Source of the DNA: Ryuthela nishihirai
Taxonomy: Eukaryota; Arthropoda; Arachnida; Araneae; Heptathelidae
Length of the DNA: 64,000 nt
Assembly: GCA_038380435.1 (NCBI GenBank)
Contig: JAWZYU010000058.1
Span: 1,984,001-2,048,000 of the forward strand
Direction: 5' to 3'
This document shows positions 32,756 through 41,827 of this stretch, in pieces. Position 1 is the first letter of the stretch, and each line of letters begins with the position of its first letter. The translations under genes and the position numbers were made by a program. Under the pieces are notes generated by a model that was not told the DNA's origin, searched no databases, and saw only the letters and a list, made by a program, of their open reading frames with translations.

Positions 32756-34055
32756 AAGGATCCACGGGTTGTCGGGCGATTGTGCTCTGTCAGAACTCGA
32801 TCTATTTGCTGTACCCCCCACCAACTCACAGACTGAAAGAGCAACTTACGTAGCCTACCAACCTCTCGCTTCATTAGAAGGGTATGCCCCATTGGAATTT
32901 AATGTTATCGGTGGAGATGAGTATGTCGATTTATCTAGATGTCATTTACGAATCAGGGCAAGGATAACAGATGCTACAGGGAACGATATAGGGGATGCTG
33001 CACTTGTTGCCCCTGCAAACAATTTTTTGCACACCTTATTTAGCCAAGTCGATGTGTATTTGAACGAGCAATTAGTGAGCGGTAGTCACAGCCTTTATCC
33101 CTACAGAAGCTACCTTGAAACCTTGCTAAACTATGGTTCCGACCCTACAAAAAGTCAATTAACTTGTGGTCTGTGGTATCCTGATGCCGCGGGAAAAATG
33201 GAAGAGTGTGGAGACGCTAATCTTGGTTGGAAGACGAGGAAAAATCTTGCAGGCTCCCGATGCATTGAATTAATCAGCTGGATTCATGCTGATTTATTTC
33301 TTCAAGACAGATATCTACTGAATCACGTCGATCTTCGATTACGATTGACCAGGTCAAAACCCGAATTCTGCCTCATGACCAGCGAGGCAGATCCCGCTTA
33401 CAAAATTAAATTTGAAGAAGCCGCATTTTATGTCAGGAAAGTCAAAATTAGCAGTTCGACTTTGTTGGCCCACGCACAGATGCTGAACACGGTCTCTGCT
33501 AAGTATCCTATGCGTCGAGTAGAGGTCAGATCCTTCACCCTGAGTCCCAGAATTACTTCTAGCATGAGGGATAATTTATTCAGCTCCCAGATGCCTCGAA
33601 GATGTATCGTAGGAATTGTAGACTCTGCAGCCATGAATGGTGATTATTCTAGGAATCCTTACAATTTCAAACATTATAATCTGAATTACATGGCTTTGTA
33701 TGCCGACACCGAACAGTTCCCGTCCCAACCTCTGACTCCTGATTTCCCAAATAATCAGTATATACGAGCATATCAGTCGCTACTGGAATCACTAGACGTG
33801 TAGAAAGATAACAAAGGTGTCCAGTTTGGACGCGCAGCCTACCCAAAAGGCTACACTTTGTTCGGCTTTGAATTGGGTTCTGATGGGAAACAGTGTTCTG
33901 ATTACTTCAATCTAGTGAAAGCTGCAAACTGTCGATTAGAAATAAAATTCGGAACTCCTCTGGTAGAGGCCGTGAGTGTGATTTTGTATGCAGAATTCGA
34001 AAATCTGCTTGAAATAGATCAGCATCGGAAAATTCTATTTGATTTCTCTGCTTGA
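32748..34055 (+). pseudogene. Major capsid protein, double jelly roll (outer), one nonsense codon
   Basis: Begins with SGDCALSELDLFAVPPT, the hallmark of the Polinton major capsid family (annotated in animals as F54H12.2-like proteins), then YVDLSRCHLRIRARI, NNFLHTLFSQVDVYLNEQLV and YPYRSYLETLLNYG. Codon 352 (33801-33803) is TAG where the inner copy has tryptophan TGG. Downstream the same frame continues with GYTLFGFEL and ILYAEFENLLEI to the natural stop at 34053-34055. A single transition explains the break. The stop overlaps the protease start (TGATG). Confidence 0.9.
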
Positions 34056-34498
34056 TGGATACTCTTCAACTGACACACGTTCTTCAGAATGACCCCTTTA
34101 CTAGCCCTCTGTTTTTGGGTGTATTCGCAAAAGATCAACTCCCGAAAATCACGAGAAAGCCTTGTCTTTTCATCTTTAATACCGCCGTAGCAACTTCGAG
34201 AGGCGAACACTGGATAGCTGTCTACGTGAACAAGCGAACGGTAGAACATTTCGACCCGTTAGGATTCGAACCCGAAAACGAAGATTATTACAGAGCAATC
34301 GGATTGAGGCGCATATTATATCCAACATTACCGCTTCAGTCACCCGTTTCCGACACTTGTGGGATTCACTGTCTTTATTTCCTCTTCCTGCGTACGCGTG
34401 GAGTGTCCTTGAAACGATTCCTGAAGGAACGTTATTCTTGCAACCTAGGATTTAACGAACTCTTGATCACACTATTTAACGGGTTGCTCAACTATTAA
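34055..34498 (+). CDS. PRO: Adenain-like cysteine protease (outer), 147 aa
   Basis: Catalytic arrangement of the adenovirus protease / Ulp1 clan is visible: His52 in EHWIAVY, Asp67 in EHFDPLG, Gln95 in LPLQSP and Cys102 in DTCGIHCLYF. This enzyme matures capsid precursors. The length is somewhat below that of adenoviral adenain. The start overlaps the capsid stop by one base. Frame intact. Confidence 0.92.
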   Translation: MDTLQLTHVLQNDPFTSPLFLGVFAKDQLPKITRKPCLFIFNTAVATSRGEHWIAVYVNKRTVEHFDPLGFEPENEDYYRAIGLRRILYPTLPLQSPVSDTCGIHCLYFLFLRTRGVSLKRFLKERYSCNLGFNELLITLFNGLLNY

Positions 34499-34514
34499 TA
34501 TACCTTTTCCGGTC

Positions 34515-34868
34515 ATGCAATCGCCATGTACAATCCTCGTCTCTGGTCCGAGTCGATGTGGGAAAACTACTTTCGTTTTGAATCTCATCCGTCATGCAGA
34601 TAAAGTGTTCTCTCCCAAACCAGACAGAATCATCTACTGTTATTCGATGTGGCAGCCGGCGTTTGAAGCTTTCAAAAAGGAAGTAGAATTCGTGAACGGC
34701 TTCCCTGAAATTCAATTAAGTGCAAAACAACACTCTCTACTAGTGCTGGATGACATGATGCCCAAGAGTCCTCCACAGGTTCTGCGACTGTACGTGTCAT
34801 TTGGAGCCTCGACCCCGCTCCCCTACCGTCGAGAGGACGGGGGTGCGGCAACCTTCACTTCGCGGTGA
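34515..34868 (+). pseudogene. ATP: Packaging ATPase, C-terminally truncated (outer)
   Basis: FtsK/HerA-type genome-packaging ATPase. Walker A is GPSRCGKTT (residues 11-19); Walker B is LLVLDD (75-80). Homology to the inner copy (43911-44537) stops at about residue 95 (near 34800), after which the sequence is unrelated. The sensor and C-terminal parts and the two small genes that follow in the inner element are missing, indicating a deletion or replacement here. Confidence 0.85.
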
Positions 34869-35073
34869 CACGGCAGTCGATGTAACTTTCAATAGCGAGA
34901 CGCACCAAGCTCTTATTACGTTTCAGGAGGACGCGTGGGCTACTCTGTGTGGGATTGCACATTGTCTGTGCTCTTGCCACAGAGTTTTGCGCCCTCCGTC
35001 GCCAAGACAACCGCTTGTCAAGATAACCGGTGTCGTGAGAAGTGCGACGTCATCTCCTGCATCTTCTGAATGA
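34840..35073 (+). other. Unassigned open segment after the ATPase break
   Basis: Open frame containing VDVTFNSETHQALITFQEDAW and CGIAHCLCSCHRV, ending at TGA 35071-35073. It looks coding by composition and is much less AT-rich than its surroundings, but I recognise no family and no good ATG. It could be a piece of another Polinton gene brought in with the rearrangement that truncated the ATPase. Confidence 0.3.
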
Positions 35074-35149
35074 CAGCAGGAGGGTAAGTTCTCTTTAATT
35101 CATAACTGCTCAAACCATTTTTAAAAAAGCGTTTATTCACATGATCGCT

Positions 35150-35590
35150 AGTACAGGTGATTTCACACATAGTATTAATTTCAACTTATAACTGTTAATT
35201 TCAACTTATTTACATAGCTGTTAATTTCACATGTAGTATTAATTTCAACTTATAGCTGTTAATTTCAACTTATTTGCATAGTATTAATTTCAACTTATTT
35301 ACATAACTGTTAATTTCAACTTATAACTGTTAATTTCACATGTAGTATTAATTTCACATGTAGTATTAATTTCAACTTATAGCTGTTAATTTCAACTTAT
35401 AACTGTTAATTTCAACTTATAGCTGTTAATTTCATCTTATAACTGTTAATTTCAACTCATAAATACCTTAATTTCAACTTATAACTGTTAATTTCAACTT
35501 ATAGCTGTTAATTTCATCTTATAACTGTTAATTTCAACTCATAAATACCTTAATTTCATCTTATAACTGTGAATTTCACATGTAGTATTA
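35150..35590. repeat. Tandem repeat between convergent genes (outer)
   Basis: About 20 units of roughly 20 bp, of the type CTGTTAATTTCAACTTATA, fill the gap between the capsid-cluster 3' end and the polB 3' end. The inner element has a different array at the same place (45713-46165). Confidence 0.9.
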
Positions 35591-37321
35591 ATTTGAACTT
35601 ACGTTAAACCCAAACGGGTATGTGAGACTTTGACCCCATTCAAAAATTCTCTTATCAAAATTAAAAGCCAGTTTTTTGCGAATTGGACAGTTAGTGAGGG
35701 TCGAGGTATATCTGTCCACTCTTACATTAAATGGAACTGCAAACGTTGTGGAAGGGGCTCCTAGAATTAATTCCTGAAGTAATGTTGTAGTGTAACGACC
35801 CTTGTTTTCCTGACTTAACTTGAATCCTTTCGCACGGGAAATATTCTCACCATTGGAGAGCTCGAGGATATAATTTTTGGGGGCGATTGAAACATATCGT
35901 TCAATGGTTACACTGGGACCCCACTGGTCAAGAATTTCATCTTTGAAAGAACCAAGGAATTGTTTGCTCTCGGGTTTGAAAATATCTGATGGAGAAGTCT
36001 TAAAAATGCAAGAGTCTGTGTCTGCGTAAAGCGCGCGTTCTTTTAATTGAGAAAGTAGGTCGTATAATATCAATCGGGCCTGGGCTGTTACAAAAGAAGC
36101 TACAACGACGTTTCCTTTTGAATTTACTGGCTCGAATTCTTTGGCAGGCTTATAGGAAACGAGGAGTTGGTCGGAGTTGACCGCATGGAGATCTGTGAGA
36201 ATTTTCGATTTATCGTTAGCGAGTTCTAATAATTTTAGGGGGTTATCGATTAAAAGGGAGGTAGCTCTGGATAAATCTTCTGATAATTTTCCCCACAACG
36301 AGTTAAGGATATATTTCGAAGAAGCACGTTTAGAACTGTTAAATTCTACCTCATGAGGGTTGATTCGAATCCCCTCTGCCTCGAAAAATTTTTCACAAAA
36401 ATCCGCCTTTTCGGAATCTGTTTTTATGTGGGGTGGGTAGCCAGAATACCTCTGCTTCATCGCCAAGAAAGTATCGATATACTTCCCGAATAAGCCGGGG
36501 TCCTGGGTAGAGTAGGATATCGTTTCTGCATAATGCCAAACGTCGTATATCCTAAGAATCTTGTAACCTTCACAAACTGCTCTGTATAGTTCGAGTGAAA
36601 CGTAAGAACCAGGGAAGGCTCTCTGAGCCTCTGTGTGAGTGCAAGGCTCAGTTTGCACTAATTCAGCACATGTGCCACACAGAGGAAAGATCAGCTTATT
36701 TCTGCAACGATAGGGTAATACAGGAATATACAAATTACGGGGAGGGAGGACTATGCAGCGTATGATTCCGAAATAGGCGTCTAAGCTATAATCAAAATTT
36801 TGTGTTATTCTTCTGTGATGTTTAGCTGGAAATTTCCCATGCTTGCACACAAAAGGGTAAAGCGAGTTAACATCTTGATAGGTAATCTGCAATTCTCGAC
36901 CTTTGAATCGCAGAGAAGTGCGAATGTTTCCGTCCTACCTCCATATAAGTGACAGCGCGCGGATATTCGCTGAATCTCTTCGGTTTGCTGATAAATCCTC
37001 GCTGCGAGAGGATCGACTTTCACCAGTCGGTCGAAGTCGTGCTCCCAAAATATTCTCACCCTATGATCTGGCAATAGTTGCCGAATGACCCGTTCTCTAT
37101 CGAGTGTTTTTAAATATGTTGCACCCATGGGTTTTCCTGTGAAAGGGTGTAAAGTGGTCGGCGAATAACAAAACGGACAGGCATGTATCATGCATCCAGA
37201 AAATTCGAAAATCTGATGGGTTTGCATACAGAGGCCGTCCAAAAAATAAGGCCCGACTTTGGCCTCGCCCTCTGCAGAGCGTGCAGTCTGAAGAGTGAGC
37301 TGCTCAGTCTCTTCTACGTAG
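35588..37321 (-). pseudogene. POLB: Outer PolB, C-terminal (polymerase) part
   Basis: The 3' portion of the protein-primed family B polymerase. From the insertion point the frame is open through FWEHDFDRL to about 36900, then shifts by one frame (36893-36905) just before motif A (DVNSLYPFVCK). Motif B region KYILNSLWGKL and motif C YADTDS (near 36015) follow, and the frame ends at 35588. The upstream part lies beyond the inner element at 54950-57083. The reading frame at the two insertion edges is continuous once the inner element and one duplication copy are disregarded, so the insertion hit a gene still aligned in frame at that site. Confidence 0.92.
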
Positions 37322-37327
37322 GACAGC
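37322..37327. repeat. Target-site duplication of the inner Polinton, left copy
   Basis: GACAGC, repeated at 54944-54949 directly outside the right TIR. Confidence 0.93.
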
Positions 37328-37512
37328 AGTAGTTTAGTGCCACCCGACGGTATCCCCTTTGCACAGTGCTTTCCCCCCTATGTCGCAATCGTCCACGTTG
37401 CCTTCTTGACTTGGACACCCTATGTCGCAATCGACCGGAAATTGTCCTGTGCTGCGCCACGCTGCCTTCTGAACTTTGACCTCTATGTCGCAATCGACCG
37501 GAAATTGACCCC
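37328..37512 (+). repeat. Inner Polinton left terminal inverted repeat
   Basis: Pairs with 54759-54943. Contains three or four spaced copies of TATGTCGCAATCGACCGGAA, possibly binding sites for integrase or terminal protein; the last copies on the left extend to 37534. Confidence 0.92.
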
Positions 37513-37596
37513 TACGTCACAATCGACCGGAAATTGACTCGTAATTTTTCAACGACCTTGTAAAGCCCCCCCCCCCCAAGGTCACGGTTCTGGCTG

Positions 37597-37603
37597 TATA
37601 TAA
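37597..37603 (+). promoter_or_regulatory. TATA box of the leftmost inner gene
   Basis: TATATAA lies 47 bp upstream of the ATG at 37644. Confidence 0.55.
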
Positions 37604-37643
37604 CCGCTGAAAAAGGTTTGACATTTATTCTGAGCCACACGTT

Positions 37644-38000
37644 ATGGACGACGACGACAACTTGGATTTTGGTCATAATTGGACGAGTGATGTAGACTCT
37701 GGCTATGAGAGCGATCCACAACACTTTCGAACGCGCATTCGTCGATTGCTACGTCGACCTGTGATTGTGCCGCCTCCTCCACCACCACCACCACCACCTC
37801 CGGCCGTCACTATTAAGATGTTGCCGCGACCTGGGATTGGTGGTCCGATGCTACGGGCTGTTGTCGTGGAGGACACTACGCCGCCACCACCTACAAGACT
37901 ACGTGGACCTCTGGTGATGAAGCCGCCCGAAACCTGGCCCCCAGGATTACCGCAGAACGTCGTTCAGGCTCTGAGACGTAAACGACAGAGACGTCTGTAG
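37644..38000 (+). CDS. Proline-rich inner-element protein of unknown function, 118 aa
   Basis: Strongly acidic N-terminus (MDDDDN), a DSGYES motif at about residues 18-23, a basic patch (RTRIRRLLRRP), eleven prolines in a row near residues 43-53, more proline clusters, and a basic C-terminus (LRRKRQRRL) that could be a nuclear localisation signal. No known domain. DSGxxS is the form of a beta-TrCP phosphodegron, so host ubiquitin-ligase contact is conceivable. It is first in the element, behind its own TATA box, the place of an early regulatory gene. The outer element has unrelated ORFs here. Confidence 0.6.
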   Translation: MDDDDNLDFGHNWTSDVDSGYESDPQHFRTRIRRLLRRPVIVPPPPPPPPPPPAVTIKMLPRPGIGGPMLRAVVVEDTTPPPPTRLRGPLVMKPPETWPPGLPQNVVQALRRKRQRRL

Positions 38001-38054
38001 CTTGTGTGAAGACGTCAAGTGTTTTTGTCTCCAGATACTCGAACTAGTGCAACC

Positions 38055-38594
38055 ATGCAAAACATCTGTATGGTTCTAGATCTCGACGGTTTCCGTGTAA
38101 ATGGTCGTTTCCTAGTGCGCGAACTTGGATATGCAACTCTGAATGGGAAATGTGGTGTCTACCGTTTCAATCTTCGGCATCACCAGCCTTTGTCGGTAAA
38201 AGACAGAAGGACAGTCAGCTACGTGTCTAAATATGTGATAGGTCTACCCTTTCGTCCTCGGCCTCGTGAAAAGGTGTGGTCATTAGATCACGTTCCTAAC
38301 ATCGTGAAATATGCTTACAAACTTGCACGTACTGAAGAAGCTACTGTGGTGGGTTACAAAGGAGGTACTGTGGAAAGAAATCTCTTGGAACAATTAAATA
38401 TGCCCAGTGTTAATCTCGAACTTTACGGCTGCCCCAAATATTGTGATCTCCCAAAAGTTTCCGAGTTCGAGTGCGGATATCACACCGGAGAGGACGTCCA
38501 CTGCTCTTTAGCCGAAACAGCTGCTTTCTTCGGATGGATCGATCGTCGTCGAGAACATGTCCCAACAAACACTTGCTTATCAGATCGTTCCTGA
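38055..38594 (+). CDS. Conserved Polinton protein, possible RNase-H-fold nuclease (inner), 179 aa
   Basis: Counterpart of 27909-28436 in the outer copy. It begins MQNICMVLDLDGFRVNGRF and keeps VRELGY, VSKYVIGLPFRPR, VVGYKGGTVERNLLEQL, NLELYGCPKYCDLP and CGYHTGEDVHCSLAE. Conservation between two diverged elements is concentrated on acidic and histidine residues, as expected of an enzyme. A DEDD-type exonuclease fold is my structural guess. The ATG at 38055 is preferred over upstream in-frame codons because the outer homologue starts at the matching position. Confidence 0.62.
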   Translation: MQNICMVLDLDGFRVNGRFLVRELGYATLNGKCGVYRFNLRHHQPLSVKDRRTVSYVSKYVIGLPFRPRPREKVWSLDHVPNIVKYAYKLARTEEATVVGYKGGTVERNLLEQLNMPSVNLELYGCPKYCDLPKVSEFECGYHTGEDVHCSLAETAAFFGWIDRRREHVPTNTCLSDRS

Positions 38595-38663
38595 TTGGTT
38601 GTCCCACGTGGCGCGGTTCCCTAGTTAAATAGGGAGCGAGCGCTGTGTGCCACATTGTTCACG

Positions 38664-39458
38664 ATGCAGCCTAGCAATCCAGATGTGTGGTGTCTCGGTG
38701 AAGATGTTTACGTTGTACCTACACTGTTCAAAAATAAGTTTTCTGTGCACGTACGCCGCTACAAGAAATATGAAAATGGTGAACTCATCTACCCTACACC
38801 TGCGGGGGTTAGCCTCTCCATACCTGAATGGGAGGCTTTGTGTGCCACGGTCCCCCACGTAGAGGATCAAGTGAAAATCGGCCCTGATCAACAGACATGG
38901 TACGTGACACATGGTTTACGTGTCTACATGTATCGAACTGTGGATGGTGAACGTTGTGTCGAATTCATCAAAGAATCCGCTGACCAAAGAACTCTACAGT
39001 TCCGTGTTGTGAGACGTTGTATAACACTGAATGCTTCACAGTGGTTCACGCTGGCTATTCACTTAGACGAGGTGATGCGCATTGTGCATGGCGTGTGCAG
39101 AACTCCCAAAGATCACCAACTCCGTACGGCTATTATGGAACATTCACAATTAATTCGTCCTTTCCGGCTGGGCCCTGTTTTCGACGGTCCCGATTGTGTT
39201 TACCCGCTGCTGATGAATATTTTTCAGCAAGAACTTATGCGTGTGATACCGTTAGATGGACTACAACCCGAAGAAAAAATACCGACCATCGTAGGGTGGT
39301 CTGGTGACTTGGACATTAATGCCTTAGCACAGGTATTTGTGGATACGGCCTGGAAACGAGGTCTGTTGAATTTTGTAGATTCTGGTTTTGTTTGCACTCT
39401 AAAATATAACGCTATTGTCGACGAGGCAAAAAATGAAATGTATAAATTAAATAAATAA
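38664..39458 (+). CDS. Double PC4-like ssDNA-binding protein (inner), 264 aa
   Basis: The first PC4-type module is at residues ~13-55: VYVVPTLFKNKFSVHVRRY followed by YPTPAGVSLSIPEWEAL. A second, weaker one is at ~80-125: GLRVYMYRTVDGERCVEFIK and CITLNASQWFTL. The C-terminal half is unassigned and ends FVDTAWKRGLLNFVDSGF. PC4 proteins bind single-stranded DNA and act in replication, repair and transcription; in a protein-primed replicon that displaces a strand, an SSB role is attractive. AATAAA overlaps the stop. The outer homologue is frameshifted. Confidence 0.72.
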   Translation: MQPSNPDVWCLGEDVYVVPTLFKNKFSVHVRRYKKYENGELIYPTPAGVSLSIPEWEALCATVPHVEDQVKIGPDQQTWYVTHGLRVYMYRTVDGERCVEFIKESADQRTLQFRVVRRCITLNASQWFTLAIHLDEVMRIVHGVCRTPKDHQLRTAIMEHSQLIRPFRLGPVFDGPDCVYPLLMNIFQQELMRVIPLDGLQPEEKIPTIVGWSGDLDINALAQVFVDTAWKRGLLNFVDSGFVCTLKYNAIVDEAKNEMYKLNK

Positions 39459-39513
39459 TTGTAACCTTATATAATGTGTCTGTCTTTTCATCCAATGTCA
39501 TTTTAGTCTTGGT

Positions 39514-39840
39514 ATGGATAGGAGAAAGAAGGTGTTAGCTAGTGTGGGTAGTGTAATCGTGACAGTGTTAACGATAGCAGTGCTTGTATTAGAAATTGTA
39601 GCTCCTAGTAAAAATATTCAGTGTGGGGAGTCAAAAGCCTTAGACAACGAATTCAAAATTCGTGTGTGTAACTTAACAGTGGACATCAGACAGTTTATAG
39701 GGGACGTTCCTACAGTGACAGGTGTTACACTTTCGCTACATCAATGGCAAAACCTGGTGGGGTACGACGTCTGGGTGCAGCAGAAAACAAAACTTTGGAG
39801 TCCCATTATTTCGACCCCGAAAGAGGATTCGGTAGTGTAA
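39514..39840 (+). CDS. Membrane-anchored PC4-like protein (inner), 108 aa
   Basis: A basic N-terminus (MDRRKK) precedes a hydrophobic segment at residues ~8-29 (VLASVGSVIVTVLTIAVLVL), then a cysteine, then a PC4-like half with IRVCNLTVDIRQFI and PTVTGVTLSLHQWQNLV. The same layout in the outer element (29823-30170) shows it is not a chance frame. The 3' end overlaps the integrase start by 97 bp. Predicted topology is a single-pass anchor with the PC4-like part on one side; which side is unclear. Confidence 0.65.
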   Translation: MDRRKKVLASVGSVIVTVLTIAVLVLEIVAPSKNIQCGESKALDNEFKIRVCNLTVDIRQFIGDVPTVTGVTLSLHQWQNLVGYDVWVQQKTKLWSPIISTPKEDSVV

Positions 39841-40808
39841 AAAAGTTAGCTCAGAATACGGGACTGCCACTCAAACTCGTCCGTGAATGGTTAGAAAAGC
39901 AACCTGCCTACACGCTACATAAACCTGTTCGCAGAAAGTTCCCCCGTAACAAAGTTTACGTCACAGGGTTAGACGAACAATGGCAAGCCGATCACATGGT
40001 GGTGAAAAATCTAACTCGCTTCAATGACGGGTATCGCTACATATTAACAGTCATCGATGTGTTCTCGAGGTACGGGTGGGCGGTGGCCATGAAGGCTAAA
40101 ACAGGGAAAGAAATGGTGTTGGCTTTCAAAAAAATCCTTTCCAAGGGTCGGTCCCCAATGAATTTAAATACGGATCAGGGTACGGAATTCACCAACAGAG
40201 TGTTCCAGAAATTCCTGAAAAAGAAAGGTATTCGGTTCTTTGCCACCTACTCTGACAAAAAAGCAGCTTTGGTGGAGAGATGGAATCGTACCCTACGCGA
40301 GAGACTGGGTAGATATTATACACGTAATAACACCTACCGCTACCTGGATGAGCTACCGCACGTTGTACGGGGATACAATGCCACCGGTCACAGTGCACAC
40401 GATATGGCTCCCAAGGACGTGACCTTACGCAACGAAGACGTTGTGTGGGTTCGACTCTATCGCAATCCGACCGTAGTAAAAGAAAAACCGGCATTTAAAG
40501 TGGGGGACACGGTTCGACTAGCCAGTGTAAAAGTACCCTTCAAGAAGGCAGGAACGCATTTGTGGACCGAAGAAATATTTATAGTCGACAAGGTGTTACA
40601 GAGACAACCCCCTGTGTACGTCATATGGGATTCCGAGGGAGAAGTGTTGAAAGGTACATTCTATAAATCGGAACTTCAAAAAGTGACAGAACCCGAACTT
40701 TACACTGTCGAGAAAATAATCGAGCGTAAAGGTCACAAGGCACTGGTCAAATTTCGTGGTTATCCCAAACCTTCCTGGATCCCTAAAAAATGGATAGTTT
40801 CTACCTGA
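39744..40808 (+). CDS. INT: Polinton integrase with chromodomain (inner), 354 aa
   Basis: DDE integrase with Asp83 (EQWQADH), Asp144 (LNTDQGTEF) and Glu178 (LVERWNRT). A helix-turn-helix-like N-terminus (SVKKLAQNTGLPLKLVREWL) precedes the core. The C-terminal chromodomain reads YTVEKIIERKGHKALVKFRG then YPKPSWIP, and may steer insertion to particular chromatin. The first ~18 residues lie over the preceding gene in another frame; alignment with the outer integrase starts at 'LES.YFDPE', so the true start could be internal. Ends 19 bp inside the penton gene. Confidence 0.94.
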   Translation: MAKPGGVRRLGAAENKTLESHYFDPERGFGSVKKLAQNTGLPLKLVREWLEKQPAYTLHKPVRRKFPRNKVYVTGLDEQWQADHMVVKNLTRFNDGYRYILTVIDVFSRYGWAVAMKAKTGKEMVLAFKKILSKGRSPMNLNTDQGTEFTNRVFQKFLKKKGIRFFATYSDKKAALVERWNRTLRERLGRYYTRNNTYRYLDELPHVVRGYNATGHSAHDMAPKDVTLRNEDVVWVRLYRNPTVVKEKPAFKVGDTVRLASVKVPFKKAGTHLWTEEIFIVDKVLQRQPPVYVIWDSEGEVLKGTFYKSELQKVTEPELYTVEKIIERKGHKALVKFRGYPKPSWIPKKWIVST

Positions 40809-41827
40809 CCCTACCCTCCACGGCTAGTCAGAATATTTACCCAAACAATTCGCAGACTGATTTCACGGTTCGTCTAGCACAACCCCTAAGACTGAGCGGA
40901 AAATGGAAAGTGGGACTAGCAGAAGTTCACTTACCCGTGAGCTGGTACAATGTGGACGGTTCTAATGACACATATGAATATTACGCTCCCACCAAAGAAT
41001 ACAGGAAAATCAAACTTAAACCGGGTAAAATAACTCGAATGGAACTGTTGTCTCTCCTCACTACCCAACTCCCAAAAGAAATAATAGTTTCCTATAACAG
41101 CGGTTACTGGGTATTCAAACCGAGTGAGGGATACGGTTTGATGTTTCCTAAAACGAATTTCGGTAAACTTCTGTGTATCGGGGAGGGTGAAGTTGACAAA
41201 CCCTTCCACCAACGATTTGCCAGCAAACTTTGCAATACACCAACGTTCGACATAGATGACGAGTGTTATTTCTACGTGATCCCTCCAGGTAGTTTCCAAG
41301 AACAAAAGGTGTCCCACGGGCGATACGAAACTGCCGAATCATTATTCGATGCAATGAATCAGATGTTACCCTACAGGCTGAGAAAAGCTTACCGTTTCAA
41401 GCAACAGGCAGATCACACCATATTGATGGATACAGACAAGTCGCATTACATTAAATTTCCTCGATCGAACCCCGGATTAGGAGTAATGCTAGGAATTACT
41501 AAATTAGATATACCACTGAATAAAGTCCTGGGTGACTATCCCATCGATATGAACAGAGGAATGTATGGTATTTATTTGTATTCAGACCTGATTGCGCCTC
41601 AGTTGTTAGGTGATACTCACGGCGAACTGTTGCGTGTCGTGAACCCCGCCGTCAGAACCAGTAATAACGAAGCCATTGTTGCAGTGTATCAGCAACCTGA
41701 TTACTACCCCCTTGCAAGGAACAGTTTCGAGAGTGTGAGAATCTTCCTTCGTACTGACACCGGAGAACCTCTGCATTTTAAATTCGGTAAAGTTTTAGTC
41801 AAGTTACATTTCCGCCATGAGGGTTAA
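40790..41827 (+). CDS. Penton-like minor capsid protein, single jelly roll (inner), 345 aa
   Basis: N-terminus FYLTLPSTASQNIYPNNSQT and GKWKVGLAEVHLPVSWYNVD match the Polinton minor capsid (PX) family. The C-terminus has DLIAPQLLGDTHGELLRVV and NSFESVRIFLRTDTGEPL. Intact. Overlaps integrase by 19 bp and the pVI-like gene by 11 bp. Confidence 0.88.
   Translation: MDSFYLTLPSTASQNIYPNNSQTDFTVRLAQPLRLSGKWKVGLAEVHLPVSWYNVDGSNDTYEYYAPTKEYRKIKLKPGKITRMELLSLLTTQLPKEIIVSYNSGYWVFKPSEGYGLMFPKTNFGKLLCIGEGEVDKPFHQRFASKLCNTPTFDIDDECYFYVIPPGSFQEQKVSHGRYETAESLFDAMNQMLPYRLRKAYRFKQQADHTILMDTDKSHYIKFPRSNPGLGVMLGITKLDIPLNKVLGDYPIDMNRGMYGIYLYSDLIAPQLLGDTHGELLRVVNPAVRTSNNEAIVAVYQQPDYYPLARNSFESVRIFLRTDTGEPLHFKFGKVLVKLHFRHEG

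Noticed and set aside
37337..37537. Open frame with repeated YVAIDRKL units at the left end of the inner element, and its mirror at 54734-54952
   Set aside because: It lies in the terminal inverted repeats and arises from the iterated TIR motif; the same frame appears at both ends because the repeats are inverted copies.
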